From contig NZ_JWLC01000006.1 in assembly GCF_000813745.1 (NCBI RefSeq), forward strand, positions 124,001 through 188,000: 64,000 bases of DNA. The letters are read 5' to 3'. Under the pieces are notes generated by a model. The model was not told where the DNA came from, did no database searches, and saw nothing but the letters and a program-made list of their open reading frames with translations. The translations under genes were made by a program, and so were the position numbers. This stretch comes from Leisingera sp. ANG-M1. GTDB taxonomy: Bacteria > Pseudomonadota > Alphaproteobacteria > Rhodobacterales > Rhodobacteraceae. Shown here one piece after another: positions 32,421 through 42,676 of this stretch. How positions within the stretch are numbered: the stretch's first letter is position 1; each line of letters starts with the position of its first letter.

Positions 32421-34313
32421 CTATCCTTGCGCATGGAAGTGGTCATAGATCCGCTCGGCCAGGGCTTCCGAGATCCCCTCCACCGCCTTGAGGTCAGCGA
32501 GGTTGGCCCGGCTCACCGCCTTGGCGCTGCCGAAGTGGGCCAGCAGCGCGCGCTTGCGCGAGGCGCCGACGCCGGGCACCTCGTCCAGCGGCGTCGCGCT
32601 CAGTGCCTTGGCGCGCTTGGCGCGGTGGGTGCCGATGGCAAACCTGTGCGCCTCGTCCCGCATCCGCTGGATGAAATAGAGCACCGGGTCATTGCGCTGC
32701 AGGGCAAAAACGGGCGCGCCGGGACGGTAGAACTCTTCCTTGCCGTGATTCCGGTCGACGCCTTTGGCAACGCCCACCATGGGAATGTCCTGCACCCCGT
32801 GCTCTGCCATGATCTCTGCCACCGCCGAGACCTGCCCGGCCCCGCCGTCGATCAGCAAAAGGTCGGGCCATAGCCCCTTATCGCGGTCCGGATCTTCCTT
32901 CAGCAGGCGCGAGAAGCGGCGGTTCAGCACCTCTTTCATCATGCCGAAGTCATCACCCGGCACTAGATCATCGCCCTTGATGTTGAACTTGCGGTACGCG
33001 TTTTTCATAAAGCCGTCCGGCCCCATCACGATCATGCCTCCCACCGCATTGGTGCCTTGAATGTGGGAGTTGTCATAGACCTCGATCCGCTGCGGCGGGG
33101 CTTCCAGACTGAAGGCTTCAGCCAGCCCGCGCAGCAGTTTTGCCTGGGTCGCGCTTTCGGCCATGCGGCGGGCCAGGCTCTCACGGGCATTGCGCACGGC
33201 AAAAGCCACCAGCTCGGTCTTCTCGCCGCGCTGGGGCACCAGAAGCTCCACCTTGCGGTCAGCCTTCTCGCTCAGCGCCTGTTCCATCAGATCGGCGTTC
33301 TCGATGCCATCCGAAAGGATCAGCTGCCGCGGCGGCTCCTTGTTGCTGTAGAACTGGCCCAAGAAAGCTTCCATAATCTCCGCCGGGCTCATATCGGCAT
33401 CCACCCTAGGGTAGAAATCCTGGTTGCCCCAGTTCTGATTGGCGCGGATGAAGAAGACCTGGACGCAGGCCTGCCCTGACTCAAGGTGCAGGCCGACGAC
33501 ATCCGCTTCCGCCACGCCGCGGGGGTTGATGCCCTGGCTGGACTGCACCTGGGTCAGCGCCTTGATCCGGTCGCGCAGGGCGGCGGCGCGTTCGAACTCC
33601 ATCGCCTCCGAGGCCGCCATCATCTGCTCAGCCAGCTCCTCCTGCACCTTGGTGGACCGGCCCGACAGAAATCGTTCGGCGTCGCGCACGCTGGCGGCAT
33701 AGTCCTCTTCGCTTATCAGCCCGGTGCAGGGCGCGGTGCAGCGTTTGATCTGATACTGCAGGCAGGGCCGGGTGCGGGTCTCGAACATGGAGTCCGAGCA
33801 ATTGCGCAGCAGGAACGCCTTTTGCAGCTGATTAAGCGTCCGGTTCACCGCGCCCGCGCTGGCGAAGGGGCCGAAGTAACTGCCCTTCTGCTTGCGGGCG
33901 CCGCGGTGCTTTTTGATCTGCGGAAAAGCGTGATCCTTGGCGACCAGAATATTGGGGAAGCTTTTGTCATCGCGCAGCAGCACGTTGTATTTGGGTTTCA
34001 GCTGCTTGATCAGATTCTGCTCCAAAAGCAGCGCCTCGGTTTCCGTCCGCGTGGTCAGGAACATCATCGAGGCGGTGAGCGCGATCATCCGCTCAATCCG
34101 CGGACTGTTGCCCGGGCGGGTGTAATTCGACACCCGCGCCCTGAGATTGCGCGCCTTGCCGACATAGAGCACCCGGCTGTCGGCATCCAGCATCCGGTAG
34201 ACACCCGGCGAACTGTCGAGCGTTTTCACATAGTCCTGGATCACGGCATAGCCGGTGCGGGGCGGCGAATCCTGAGGGGCTTCGGCAGGCTGGTCGTTCA
34301 TGCGCCCAGACAT
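32421..34313 (-). CDS. uvrC: excinuclease ABC subunit C
   Basis: About 630 residues. Domains in order: GIY-YIG nuclease at about 35-115 ([20 protein letters not shown]), UVR motif near 215-250, the UvrC RNase H-like nuclease domain around [20 protein letters not shown], and a C-terminal helix-hairpin-helix pair ([20 protein letters not shown]). It makes both incisions in nucleotide excision repair with UvrA and UvrB. ATG 34313 or 34301 are both possible; GGGGAA before 34313 favours the first. The 299-bp region upstream is A/T-rich and carries a perfect palindrome at 34450. Confidence 0.97.
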   Translation of the reverse strand: MSGRMNDQPAEAPQDSPPRTGYAVIQDYVKTLDSSPGVYRMLDADSRVLYVGKARNLRARVSNYTRPGNSPRIERMIALTASMMFLTTRTETEALLLEQNLIKQLKPKYNVLLRDDKSFPNILVAKDHAFPQIKKHRGARKQKGSYFGPFASAGAVNRTLNQLQKAFLLRNCSDSMFETRTRPCLQYQIKRCTAPCTGLISEEDYAASVRDAERFLSGRSTKVQEELAEQMMAASEAMEFERAAALRDRIKALTQVQSSQGINPRGVAEADVVGLHLESGQACVQVFFIRANQNWGNQDFYPRVDADMSPAEIMEAFLGQFYSNKEPPRQLILSDGIENADLMEQALSEKADRKVELLVPQRGEKTELVAFAVRNARESLARRMAESATQAKLLRGLAEAFSLEAPPQRIEVYDNSHIQGTNAVGGMIVMGPDGFMKNAYRKFNIKGDDLVPGDDFGMMKEVLNRRFSRLLKEDPDRDKGLWPDLLLIDGGAGQVSAVAEIMAEHGVQDIPMVGVAKGVDRNHGKEEFYRPGAPVFALQRNDPVLYFIQRMRDEAHRFAIGTHRAKRAKALSATPLDEVPGVGASRKRALLAHFGSAKAVSRANLADLKAVEGISEALAERIYDHFHAQG

Positions 34314-34449
34314 ACGATTCCCCGCCTCCGGCTGCAATGTTTGCCTGCCCGGATCAAGAGCGGGGAAATCCACGATTGCTGTGGATAACTACGGAGATAT
34401 CTTTGGGCTATCCCGCCTTTTCCCTTATTTTGAGGCAGTTTCGGGCGGA

Positions 34450-34466
34450 TGCCTAAAATTTAGGCA
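34450..34466. promoter_or_regulatory. perfect palindrome upstream of uvrC
   Basis: TGCCTAAA-A-TTTAGGCA, 8-bp arms around one base, in the A/T-rich region 34314-34612 between the folM-like gene and uvrC. AGGCAGTTT occurs on both sides (34432-34440 region and 34462-34470). It is not a GTTC-N7-GTTC alphaproteobacterial LexA site. On the minus strand a CTTGACAGGG lies upstream of it. The bound protein is unknown. Confidence 0.45.
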
Positions 34467-34612
34467 GTTTGTTAAGGATCTGTTTTCAAACAAAACTTTT
34501 ATCACACCCTGTCAAGGTTTTGAAAAGAAAGGCACTTTTGTAACGCTTCCGTGACGGTATGTGATCCGGTGCAAAACTTTCCGGGAAAGGGACGCAATTA
34601 CGCTGGTTTGCG

Positions 34613-35386
34613 TCACTCCAGCCCGTCCGCGTCCGGGGTCTGCCAGCCCAAGTGCTGACCGCCGTCGACACAGATCATCTGGCCGGTGACGGCCTTGGCC
34701 TTCAGGAGATAGGTGAGTGCTCCGGTGATGTCATCTGCATCCGCACCGCGCTGCAGGATCGTCGCCTGACGCTGGCGTGAGAACTGTTCCGGGTTTTGCC
34801 GCGGCCCCTGCAGGGTTGGCCCTGGGCCGATTGCATTGACCCGGATCTGCGGCGCCAGCGCCTGGGCCGCGGTCTGCGTCAGGGTCCAGAGCGCCGATTT
34901 GGCCAGCGTGTAGGTCATAAACTCGGGCGTCAGCTTGCGCACCCGCTGGTCGATCATGTTGACCGCCAGCCCCCAGGCACAAGGCTCCGCGTCTGTTTCG
35001 GTCTGCGAAACGTCCTGCGCGGCCATTGCCTGCAGCAGCACAAAGGGCGCCCGCAAATTGCTGTTTAAATGCCGGTCCCAACTGTCGCGCGTGGCGGTTT
35101 GCAAGCGGTCGTACTCAAAAACCGAAGCGTTGTTGACCAGGCAGGTGATAGGTCCTTCCAGCGCCGCAGCCGCACGCGGCAGCAGCGCCTGGGCCTGGGC
35201 TTCGTCCAGCAGATCCGCCTTCAGCACCTCCGCATGGCGGCCAAGGCCGCGGATTTCCCTGGCGGTCTGCTCTGCCCCGTCAAGGGAAGCGGCGTAATGC
35301 ACGGCCACGTCATAGCCCTGCCGGGCCAGCTCCAGCGCCATCGCCCGGCCCAGCCGCCTGCCTGCTCCGGTCACCAATGCCCGCAT
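34613..35386 (-). CDS. short-chain dehydrogenase, FolM/pteridine reductase-like
   Basis: 257 residues. The nucleotide motif is VTGAGRRLGRAMALELARQG (TGxxxRLG), then LVNNASVFEYD (NNAS) and YTLAKSALWTLTQTAAQAL with the YxxxK active site, and VNAIGPGPTL. The RR-L-G form of the glycine motif and the substrate-loop spacing recall pteridine reductase/FolM rather than ordinary SDRs, so reduction of dihydrofolate or dihydrobiopterin is a reasonable guess. It lies between the exchanger gene and uvrC, all on the minus strand. Confidence 0.85.
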   Translation of the reverse strand: MRALVTGAGRRLGRAMALELARQGYDVAVHYAASLDGAEQTAREIRGLGRHAEVLKADLLDEAQAQALLPRAAAALEGPITCLVNNASVFEYDRLQTATRDSWDRHLNSNLRAPFVLLQAMAAQDVSQTETDAEPCAWGLAVNMIDQRVRKLTPEFMTYTLAKSALWTLTQTAAQALAPQIRVNAIGPGPTLQGPRQNPEQFSRQRQATILQRGADADDITGALTYLLKAKAVTGQMICVDGGQHLGWQTPDADGLE

Positions 35387-35419
35387 CTGCGCCCTCCCGT
35401 TGCTGCTGCAACCGAAGAG

Positions 35420-36376
35420 TTAGAACAGAACGATCATATACGCCATATAGAGCACGCTGAGAATGACGCCCCAGATGCGGGTGATGTCCTGTTTGAAGAA
35501 GACAAAGGGGATCAGCAGAAGCGACGCCGCCAGCATCACCCACAGGTCGAACTCCAGGAACTCGGGATCAACGCTGATCGGGCCGACAAAAGTGGCGATG
35601 CCGATGATGGCCAAGAGGTTGAACATGTTGGAGCCGATCACATTGCCCAGCGCCACATCCGCCTGGCGGCGCAGAGCCGCCATCACCGTGGTGGCAAGTT
35701 CAGGCAGCGAGGTGCCCACCGCGACCAAGGTCAGGCCGATCACGGTTTCGCTGATGCCATACATACGGGCAATGATGGTGGCGTTGTCGACCAGCAGATC
35801 CGCGCCCAGCGGCAGGCCGATCAGCCCCAGCAGCAGATAGGTGCAGACCCTCCAGTAAGGCATGTCGGGGTCGGCTTCCTCGATCTCTTCCAGGTCGTCC
35901 TCGCAGGCGCAATCCTTGCCGTTGCGGCGATGGACGCGCGCCTCGTAGAAGGCCACGCCCAGCACACCCGACAGCGCCGCCAGCAGGATCAGACCGGACC
36001 AGATGGTGAAGGTGCCGCAGAAAGCCAGAGCGATGAACAGAAAGGACGCGCCCAGCATGAACATATAGTTCTTGCGAGTGCTGCATTCACTGGTGTGAAG
36101 GGCACGCATCAGGGCGGGAATGCCCAGAACCAGCAGAATGTTGGCAGTGTTGGAGCCGACCACATTGCCCAATGCGATGCCGTCTGCGCCTTCGTGCACA
36201 GCGCTGATAGCGATCAGCAGCTCCGGTGCCGAGGTACCGAAGGCCACGATGGTCAGGCTGACGATCAGCGCAGGCACCCCCAGCCGCAGGCTGAGGTTCA
36301 CAGCACCGCGGACCAGCGCATCGCCTGCCAGCAGCAGGATCACCAGCCCCAGGGCCGAATACAGCCATGGCATCAT
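35420..36376 (-). CDS. calcium/sodium exchanger (CaCA family)
   Basis: 318 residues, ten or so membrane segments in two inverted halves. Alpha repeats: IVAFGTSAPELLIAISA with ALGNVVGSNTANILLVLG in the first half, and LVAVGTSLPELATTVMAALR with ALGNVIGSNMFNLLAIIG in the second. These are the ion-binding regions. A short acidic/cysteine cytoplasmic loop (EEIEEADPDMP) separates the halves. It resembles E. coli YrbG. The start overlaps the stop of the next small gene (4 bp). Confidence 0.95.
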   Translation of the reverse strand: MMPWLYSALGLVILLLAGDALVRGAVNLSLRLGVPALIVSLTIVAFGTSAPELLIAISAVHEGADGIALGNVVGSNTANILLVLGIPALMRALHTSECSTRKNYMFMLGASFLFIALAFCGTFTIWSGLILLAALSGVLGVAFYEARVHRRNGKDCACEDDLEEIEEADPDMPYWRVCTYLLLGLIGLPLGADLLVDNATIIARMYGISETVIGLTLVAVGTSLPELATTVMAALRRQADVALGNVIGSNMFNLLAIIGIATFVGPISVDPEFLEFDLWVMLAASLLLIPFVFFKQDITRIWGVILSVLYMAYMIVLF

Positions 36377-36567
36377 TTGCCACGCCCTCCTTTTTGGCAG
36401 CCGCAGGGGCCCTTGCCGATCTTGAAGCGGCCGCAGGACGGGCAGCGCTTGGAATTGAGGTGTTTCTGGCCGGGAAAGCGCAGTTTGCCGAACATCGCCA
36501 GCACCGCCATCACCACCAGGAAGATTGCAACGATCTTGAACAGCACGTCAGAGCCCGAAACGCGCAT
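36373..36567 (-). CDS. small membrane protein with zinc-ribbon-like tail
   Basis: About 64 residues from ATG 36567, or 57 from a GTG at 36546. One membrane segment (VLFKIVAIFLVVMAVLAMFG) is followed by a basic stretch with four cysteines (CPSCGRFKIGKGPCGC), spaced like a zinc ribbon. No family name known to me. With the ATG it overlaps the sppA end by 20 bp; with the GTG it starts just after it. It overlaps the exchanger gene by 4 bp, so it is coupled on at least one side. Confidence 0.75.
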   Translation of the reverse strand: MRVSGSDVLFKIVAIFLVVMAVLAMFGKLRFPGQKHLNSKRCPSCGRFKIGKGPCGCQKGGRGK

Positions 36568-37345
36568 ACTCCGCGCGCTCCTCGATGCCGGCCAGGGCGT
36601 CCTGGGCAATACGCATGCCAAAGCGGCTAAGCAGCGGCTTCTTGAGCCCGTACCGGCGGAAGCGGACCTTCTCGCCGTAAAGCTCCTGCATCTTGGGCTT
36701 CAGATGGCCGACGCCGTCAATCAGCCCCAGCTCCAGCGCCCGGCGCGCCAGCCAGATCTCGCCGGTGAACAGGTTTTCATCTGATTTCAGCTTGGGGCCG
36801 CGGCGCTCGGTAACATGGTCGATGAAATTGGCGTGGATGTCGTTCAGGATCACCTTCAGGCGCTGCACGTCCTCGGGGTTCTCCGGACGGAACGGGTCCA
36901 GCATCGATTTGCTCTCGCCAGCAGTATAGACCCGGCGCTCGACGCCCTGGCGCGCCAGCAGCACATGGGCGCCGAAACCGGCCGAAATCACCCCGACCGA
37001 GCCCAGCACCGAGCTGGCATCGGCCCAGATCTCATCCGCCGCCGCCGCCAGCCAGTAGCCGCCTGAGGCCGCCACATCTTCGACAAAGGCATAGACAGGC
37101 ACGTCCAGCTCTTCCGCCAGGCGGCGGATGCGGGCGCCGATCAGCGAGCTTTGCACCGGCGAGCCGCCGGGCGAGTTGATCTCCAGCGCCACAGCAGCGG
37201 GTTTCCCTTTGCGGAAGGCGCGTTCCAGCACCGGCGTCAAAGCGGCATCGCTCAACGAGCCGCGGCCCGGCATGCCAATGGCGCCGTTGAGGCGGACCAC
37301 CGCCACTAGCGGCTGTCTTTTCAGGAAAGGCAGGCGAAATCTCAT
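36548..37345 (-). CDS. sppA: S49 family signal-peptide-peptidase-like serine protease
   Basis: 265 residues, the short (SohB/36K) form. The Ser of the Ser-Lys dyad is in EDVAASGGYWLAAAAD (about residue 107), and the Lys in YTAGESKSMLDPFRPE (about 170). The N-terminal VVRLNGAIGMPGRG and LEINSPGGSPVQS fit the family. No obvious membrane anchor, so it may be cytoplasmic or membrane-associated. The role, inferred from homology, is cleavage of signal peptides or membrane fragments. ATG 37345 chosen; the upstream gap (37346-37626) contains repeat copy E. Confidence 0.93.
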   Translation of the reverse strand: MRFRLPFLKRQPLVAVVRLNGAIGMPGRGSLSDAALTPVLERAFRKGKPAAVALEINSPGGSPVQSSLIGARIRRLAEELDVPVYAFVEDVAASGGYWLAAAADEIWADASSVLGSVGVISAGFGAHVLLARQGVERRVYTAGESKSMLDPFRPENPEDVQRLKVILNDIHANFIDHVTERRGPKLKSDENLFTGEIWLARRALELGLIDGVGHLKPKMQELYGEKVRFRRYGLKKPLLSRFGMRIAQDALAGIEERAEYARFGL

Positions 37346-37462
37346 GGCGCCGATGTAGAGCGCCCCCCGCGGTGAAACAAGGTGCGCATCCGGCGGAAAT
37401 GCCGCGAAATGCAAAAACCGCACAGCCGCGGGCAAATTTGCAACGCTGGCGCCAGGCGCCAG

Positions 37463-37544
37463 GCGGGGTGCTCCCGCCCGTCAGGACAGCAGCTTGCAGC
37501 TGCTGCCTTCCCGTTGGGCCGGGCGCCGCGCTGGTGCGCGGCGC
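37463..37544 (-). repeat. dispersed triple-hairpin intergenic element, copy E
   Basis: GGGGTGCTCCCG remnant, then CAGCAGCT-TGC-AGCTGCTG (37487-37505), GTTGGGCC and GCGCCGCGC-TGGT-GCGCGGCGC (37523-37544). The middle hairpin keeps the place and size of the CATC/GATG hairpin of other copies but has a different sequence, so the structure is conserved rather than the bases. A further 10-bp stem CCCGGCACGC / GCGTGCCGGG lies at 37574-37598. Confidence 0.65.
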
Positions 37545-37626
37545 AGCGCCTTCGGCCGGCCTCAGGCGCAACACCCGGCACGCGGCACGCGTGCCGGGCC
37601 CGCCCGCTGCTGACTTGCGTGCCGGT

Positions 37627-38388
37627 TCAGGCCCGGATGCGCCAGCCGGTCTTGAAGATCCACCAGATGACCCCCATGCAAGCCAGGGTAAAGGCGGCAA
37701 TGGCGCAAAGGCTCAACAGCACCGGCACATCGGCCTGGCCGAAGAAGGCCCAGCGGAAGCCCGACACCAGATAGACCACCGGGTTGAACAGGGTGACCGC
37801 CTGCCAGACCGGCGGCAGCATCGAAATGGAATAGAACGACCCGCCCAGGAACACCAAAGGCGTCACCACCAGCAGAGGCACCAATTGAAGCTGTTCGAAA
37901 TTCCCGGCCCAAATGCCGATGATGAACCCCATCAGCGAGAAGCTGAGACAGGTCAGCACCAGAAACGCCACCATCGCGATGGGATGCTGGATCGTCAGGT
38001 CCACAAACAGCGAGGCGGTGGCCAGGATCACCACCCCGATGAACAGCGACTTTGTCGCCGCCGCCCCGACAAACCCCGCAACCACCTCCAGAAAATTGAT
38101 CGGCGCCGAGAGGATCTCATAGATGTTGCCGATGAATTTCGGGAAGTAGATGCCAAAGGACGCGTTGGAGATGCTTTGGGTAATCACTGACAGCATGATC
38201 AGCCCCGGCACGATGAAGGCGCCGTATTCGACCCCGTCCACTTCCTGGATCCGGCTGCCGATGGCGCTGCCGAAGACCACGAAGTAAAGCGAGGTGGACA
38301 GTACCGGCGAGATGAAGCTTTGCATGAAGGTGCGCCAGAACCGCGCCATTTCCGCCCTGTATATGGTAGCTACCGCTGTCCAGTTCAT
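37627..38388 (-). CDS. ABC-2 type transporter permease
   Basis: 253 residues with six hydrophobic segments, starting [20 protein letters not shown]. The segment [20 protein letters not shown] near 200-220 is the conserved ABC-2 motif, as in E. coli YadH. Its start overlaps the stop of the ATPase gene (4 bp), giving a two-gene exporter. The substrate is not known. Confidence 0.93.
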   Translation of the reverse strand: MNWTAVATIYRAEMARFWRTFMQSFISPVLSTSLYFVVFGSAIGSRIQEVDGVEYGAFIVPGLIMLSVITQSISNASFGIYFPKFIGNIYEILSAPINFLEVVAGFVGAAATKSLFIGVVILATASLFVDLTIQHPIAMVAFLVLTCLSFSLMGFIIGIWAGNFEQLQLVPLLVVTPLVFLGGSFYSISMLPPVWQAVTLFNPVVYLVSGFRWAFFGQADVPVLLSLCAIAAFTLACMGVIWWIFKTGWRIRA

Positions 38389-39344
38389 GCCGCATCTCCC
38401 GAAACCGAGCCCTCAGAATTCGTTCCCTGCGACACCAGGCCGACAAAGATATCCTCCAGGCTGGATTCCCGCGTTTGCACGTCCGCCAGCACCAGCCCGG
38501 CCTGGGCCACGTCGTTCAGCAAGTGGGTGATACCGGTGCGCTCTGCCCTTGTGTCATAGGTGTAAAGCAGCGTGCCGCCGCCGTTGACCAGCTGCAGATT
38601 GTACTGGCCCAGCTCCGTTGGAATTTCCGACACTGCCGCCGTCAGCTGCACCTCCAGCTGCTTTTGCCCCATCCGGGCCATCAGCTGCTCCTTGGGCTCG
38701 ACCAGCAGCAGTTCGCCGCCAGTGATCACCCCGACCCGGTCGGCAATCGCCTCCGCCTCTTCGATGTAATGAGTAGTGAGGATGATGGTGACGCCGCTCG
38801 CCTTCAGTTCCGCCACAATCTCCCACATGTCCTTGCGCAGCTCCACATCAACGCCCGCGGTGGGCTCGTCCAGGAACAGGATGCGCGGATCATGTGCCAG
38901 CGCCTTGGCAATCAGCACCCGCCGCTTCATGCCGCCCGACAGCTCCATAATCTTGGCATCGCGTTTTTCCCAGAGCGTCAGCTTGCGCAGCACTTCCTCG
39001 ATCCGCGCCGGATCAGCCGGCTTGCCGAACAGCCCGCGCGAGAAGCTGACGGTGTCATGCACCTTGGCAAAGGGTTCCAGGGTGATTTCCTGCGGCACCA
39101 GGCCGATCAGCGAGCGCGCGGCCCGGAACTCGGCGACATTGTCGAACCCGCCGACTGAAACGCTGCCCGAAGATGCGGTGGTGATACCGCAAATTGTTGA
39201 AATCAAAGTGGTTTTTCCCGCGCCATTTGGGCCGAGCAAAGCCAGGATCTCACCTTCTTCGATATCAAGCGAGACGCCCTTCAGCGCCTCAAACCCGCCG
39301 TCATAGATTTTGCGCAGATCGCGGATGGACAGGATCGCCGTCAT
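38385..39344 (-). CDS. ABC transporter ATP-binding protein
   Basis: 319 residues. Walker [15 protein letters not shown] at about 34-47, signature [16 protein letters not shown] near 138-153, Walker [15 protein letters not shown] near 160-173, and a switch histidine in [13 protein letters not shown]-terminal extension of about 90 residues is typical of YadG-type ATPases that work with ABC-2 permeases. It is cotranscribed with the permease downstream. Confidence 0.95.
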   Translation of the reverse strand: MTAILSIRDLRKIYDGGFEALKGVSLDIEEGEILALLGPNGAGKTTLISTICGITTASSGSVSVGGFDNVAEFRAARSLIGLVPQEITLEPFAKVHDTVSFSRGLFGKPADPARIEEVLRKLTLWEKRDAKIMELSGGMKRRVLIAKALAHDPRILFLDEPTAGVDVELRKDMWEIVAELKASGVTIILTTHYIEEAEAIADRVGVITGGELLLVEPKEQLMARMGQKQLEVQLTAAVSEIPTELGQYNLQLVNGGGTLLYTYDTRAERTGITHLLNDVAQAGLVLADVQTRESSLEDIFVGLVSQGTNSEGSVSGDAA

Positions 39345-39445
39345 GGTGCCTCCGGGATGGTCTCAAATCCCGGCCAACCTAGCGGCGGTTTGCCGCATCT
39401 GCCAGCCCCCGCCGTGCAGACGCGCCTGTGCGCCAGCGCAGGGGC

Positions 39446-39967
39446 TCAGCCGCGGCCGGTCACCTTGCTGAACCACCCCTTCTTTTCGCCGTCCTGAGAG
39501 GCATCGCCTTCTTCGCCTGCCTCCTCTTCCGGCGCCAAATGCGCCTGCAGATTGGCAAAGAACTGGTCGGCCATCTTTTTTGCAAAACCGTCAATGATGC
39601 GGCTGCCGAGCTGGGCCAGCTTGCCGCCGACTTTGGCCTCGACCTCATAAGTCAGCAACGTGCCGGTCTCCGAAGGCACCAGCGACACAACCGCCCCGCC
39701 TTTGGCAAACCCCGCTGCACCGCCTTTGCCTTCGCCGGAGATGGTCAGCTTTTCATTCTCCACAAGGTCCGACAAGGCAACCCGCCCTTTGAACGTGGCT
39801 TTCACCGGACCGACTTTCTGGGTGACCGTTGCCTCGAAGCCGTCTTCCGGTGTTCCCGTGACCTCCTCCGCTCCCGGCACACAGGCCTTGAGGACGTCCG
39901 GCGACAACAGCGCCGCAAAGACTGTTGCTGGATCGGCAGCAATGTCTTTCTGGTCACTCATCAGCAT
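39446..39967 (-). CDS. CoxG-like SRPBCC protein
   Basis: 173 residues. The START-like fold is indicated by ADPATVFAALLSPDVLKACVPG and then GFEATVTQKVGPVKATFKGR, near-diagnostic of the CO dehydrogenase subunit G (CoxG) family. The C-terminus is acidic and ends KKGWFSKVTGRG. In carbon-monoxide or molybdenum-hydroxylase clusters, CoxG-type proteins anchor or mature the enzyme, but no such enzyme is beside it here. The start at 39967 has GGGAGG six bases upstream; ATG 39961 is also possible. Confidence 0.88.
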   Translation of the reverse strand: MLMSDQKDIAADPATVFAALLSPDVLKACVPGAEEVTGTPEDGFEATVTQKVGPVKATFKGRVALSDLVENEKLTISGEGKGGAAGFAKGGAVVSLVPSETGTLLTYEVEAKVGGKLAQLGSRIIDGFAKKMADQFFANLQAHLAPEEEAGEEGDASQDGEKKGWFSKVTGRG

Positions 39968-40483
39968 GGCATGCCTCCCTGGTTTGCTTGTGCTGTCTGC
40001 ACCAGACCTAGCCGCCCTGCTGCACGCTGCCAAGCCGGCAATGCTGGGACCGGGATGAAACGCTGCGCAACCTGCTCCTGGGCGAGCCATCCGCACCGGA
40101 GCAAGCGAACCGGGGCACTCCCGCCCCTGCCCTTGCGGCCGGCCAATGCCAGCCTAGAGGCAGCGTTGTGCCAAGCAGCGCGCGATGCGCGCTGCTGCTC
40201 CATTCCATCCTCAGCCGGCCAGAAGGCGGACACGCTGCGCGTTTCTAACTCGTTTCGGACAGCCAGCTTGCGGACCGCCAATCATCCCTTGCGCTTTCAG
40301 CCTCTTTCCCGCCCGCCAATTTATCCGGCCGCCCCCGCTCCTGCCGCCTCAACGTGAACGCAACCACGCCGCGCACCAGCGCGGCGCCAGGCCCAAGGTT
40401 CCGCAGGGCATCTATGATGCCCGGCGCAAGCGCGGGAGCCTTTCCCGGCGTGTTTTGCCCCCGCCTCCCGAAGCCGGCCCGGC
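39968..40483. other. 516-bp intergenic region with repeats, no gene
   Basis: I see no convincing coding sequence. It holds CACTCCCGCCCCTGCC (about 40107-40122), a GCAGCGCGC-GAT-GCGCGCTGC hairpin near 40177-40197 (possibly a decayed copy of the dispersed element), and the well-preserved copy D at 40367. It separates the CoxG-like gene from pobA. Confidence 0.6.
40367..40445 (+). repeat. dispersed triple-hairpin intergenic element, copy D
   Basis: CGCCGCGC-ACCA-GCGCGGCG (40367-40386), CCAGGCCCAAG, GGGCATC-TAT-GATGCCC (40406-40422) and CGGGAGCCTTTCCCG (40432 on). Same order and orientation as B and C. It lies 38 bp after the end (stop side) of pobA. Confidence 0.7.
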
Positions 40484-41683
<1,200 letters not shown>

Positions 41684-41769
41684 TCAAATTCTGCGTGCAC
41701 CTGAAATAATGCGCGGCCCAGCCCCTTTTGCGAATGGATTGAGTGCGCCAATTCTTGTACATTTCACGC

Positions 41770-42630
41770 ATGAAAGCTGCACCCCGCATTGACAGCTACA
41801 ATCTGTTCGGCGAGACCGCCGAACTGGCCGATGTGCTGCATGTGGAGACGATCCGGGCACGCTCCGAGCTGCATGACTGGGAATTGCGGCCGCACCGGCA
41901 TGCGCGGCTGCATCAGCTTCTGGTTCTTACAGGCGGAGGCGGTGCGGCAGAAATTGACGGTTTCACCCATCCGCTGGCGCCACCCTGCCTGGTCAATGTG
42001 CCGCGCAGCGTGGTGCATGGCTTCCGTTTTGACAGCGGCACCGGCGGCTGGGTGATCACCCTGGCCTCGGACCTGCTGGACCAGAACCTGGCCGCGGGCG
42101 AAGGAGTCCGGGTGCTGCTGGACCAGCCTGCCGTGCTGCCGCTGCCTGCCGGGCTGCAGGATCTGGCTCAACAGCTCTTTTCCGAGTACAGCCGCCGCGA
42201 ATTTGGCAGAGCCCAATTGCTGCGCGGACTGGCGCTGGCGGCCACGGCGCTGGCCGCACGGGCCATTGCCGAACCGCGCGGCGCGCAGCCCCACAGCGGC
42301 GGCGGCCCGCTTTTTGCGCGTTTTGAGGCGCTGGTGGAGCGTGACTTCCGCCTGCGCCGCCCGCTGGCGGATTACGCCTCGGAGCTGGCAGTCTCCCCTA
42401 CCCATCTGAACCGGATTGCGCATCAGGCCACCGGCCAGCCGGCCTCGGCCCTAGTCACTGCCCGCATGCTGCGGGAGGCCCGCAGGTTGCTGATCTACAC
42501 CAATCTGACCGCCGCCCAGATTGCCTATGAACTCGGCTTCAACGATCCGGCCCATTTCAGCCGTGTCTTTGCCAAGGGCACCGGAATGCCGCCACGGAAA
42601 TTCCGCCAGCAGCTTGCCGAAGGCAGCTGA
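41770..42630 (+). CDS. AraC family regulator, probable pobA activator
   Basis: 286 residues. An N-terminal cupin-like sensor part (PHRHARLHQLLVLTGGGGAA at about 43-62) and a C-terminal AraC helix-turn-helix pair (LADYASELAVSPTHLNRIAH and IAYELGFNDPAHFSRVFAKG). Divergent orientation to pobA strongly suggests it is PobR, activated by 4-hydroxybenzoate, though only the layout supports this. The start at 41770 (MKAAPRID) has no strong ribosome-binding site; a GTG at 41743 is in frame. Confidence 0.9.
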   Translation: MKAAPRIDSYNLFGETAELADVLHVETIRARSELHDWELRPHRHARLHQLLVLTGGGGAAEIDGFTHPLAPPCLVNVPRSVVHGFRFDSGTGGWVITLASDLLDQNLAAGEGVRVLLDQPAVLPLPAGLQDLAQQLFSEYSRREFGRAQLLRGLALAATALAARAIAEPRGAQPHSGGGPLFARFEALVERDFRLRRPLADYASELAVSPTHLNRIAHQATGQPASALVTARMLREARRLLIYTNLTAAQIAYELGFNDPAHFSRVFAKGTGMPPRKFRQQLAEGS

Positions 42631-42676
42631 GCCGCCGCAGACTATTTCGCAAACCATCGTCAAACGAGGAACGCAT

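Noticed and set aside
34506-34530. LexA box upstream of uvrC
   Set aside because: Searched by eye for GTTC-N7-GTTC and GAAC-N7-GAAC in 34314-34612; none found.
40107-40197. Another full copy of the triple-hairpin element
   Set aside because: CTCCCGCCCC and a GCAGCGCGC/GCGCGCTGC hairpin are there, but the middle hairpin and GTTGGGC are missing; at most a decayed copy.
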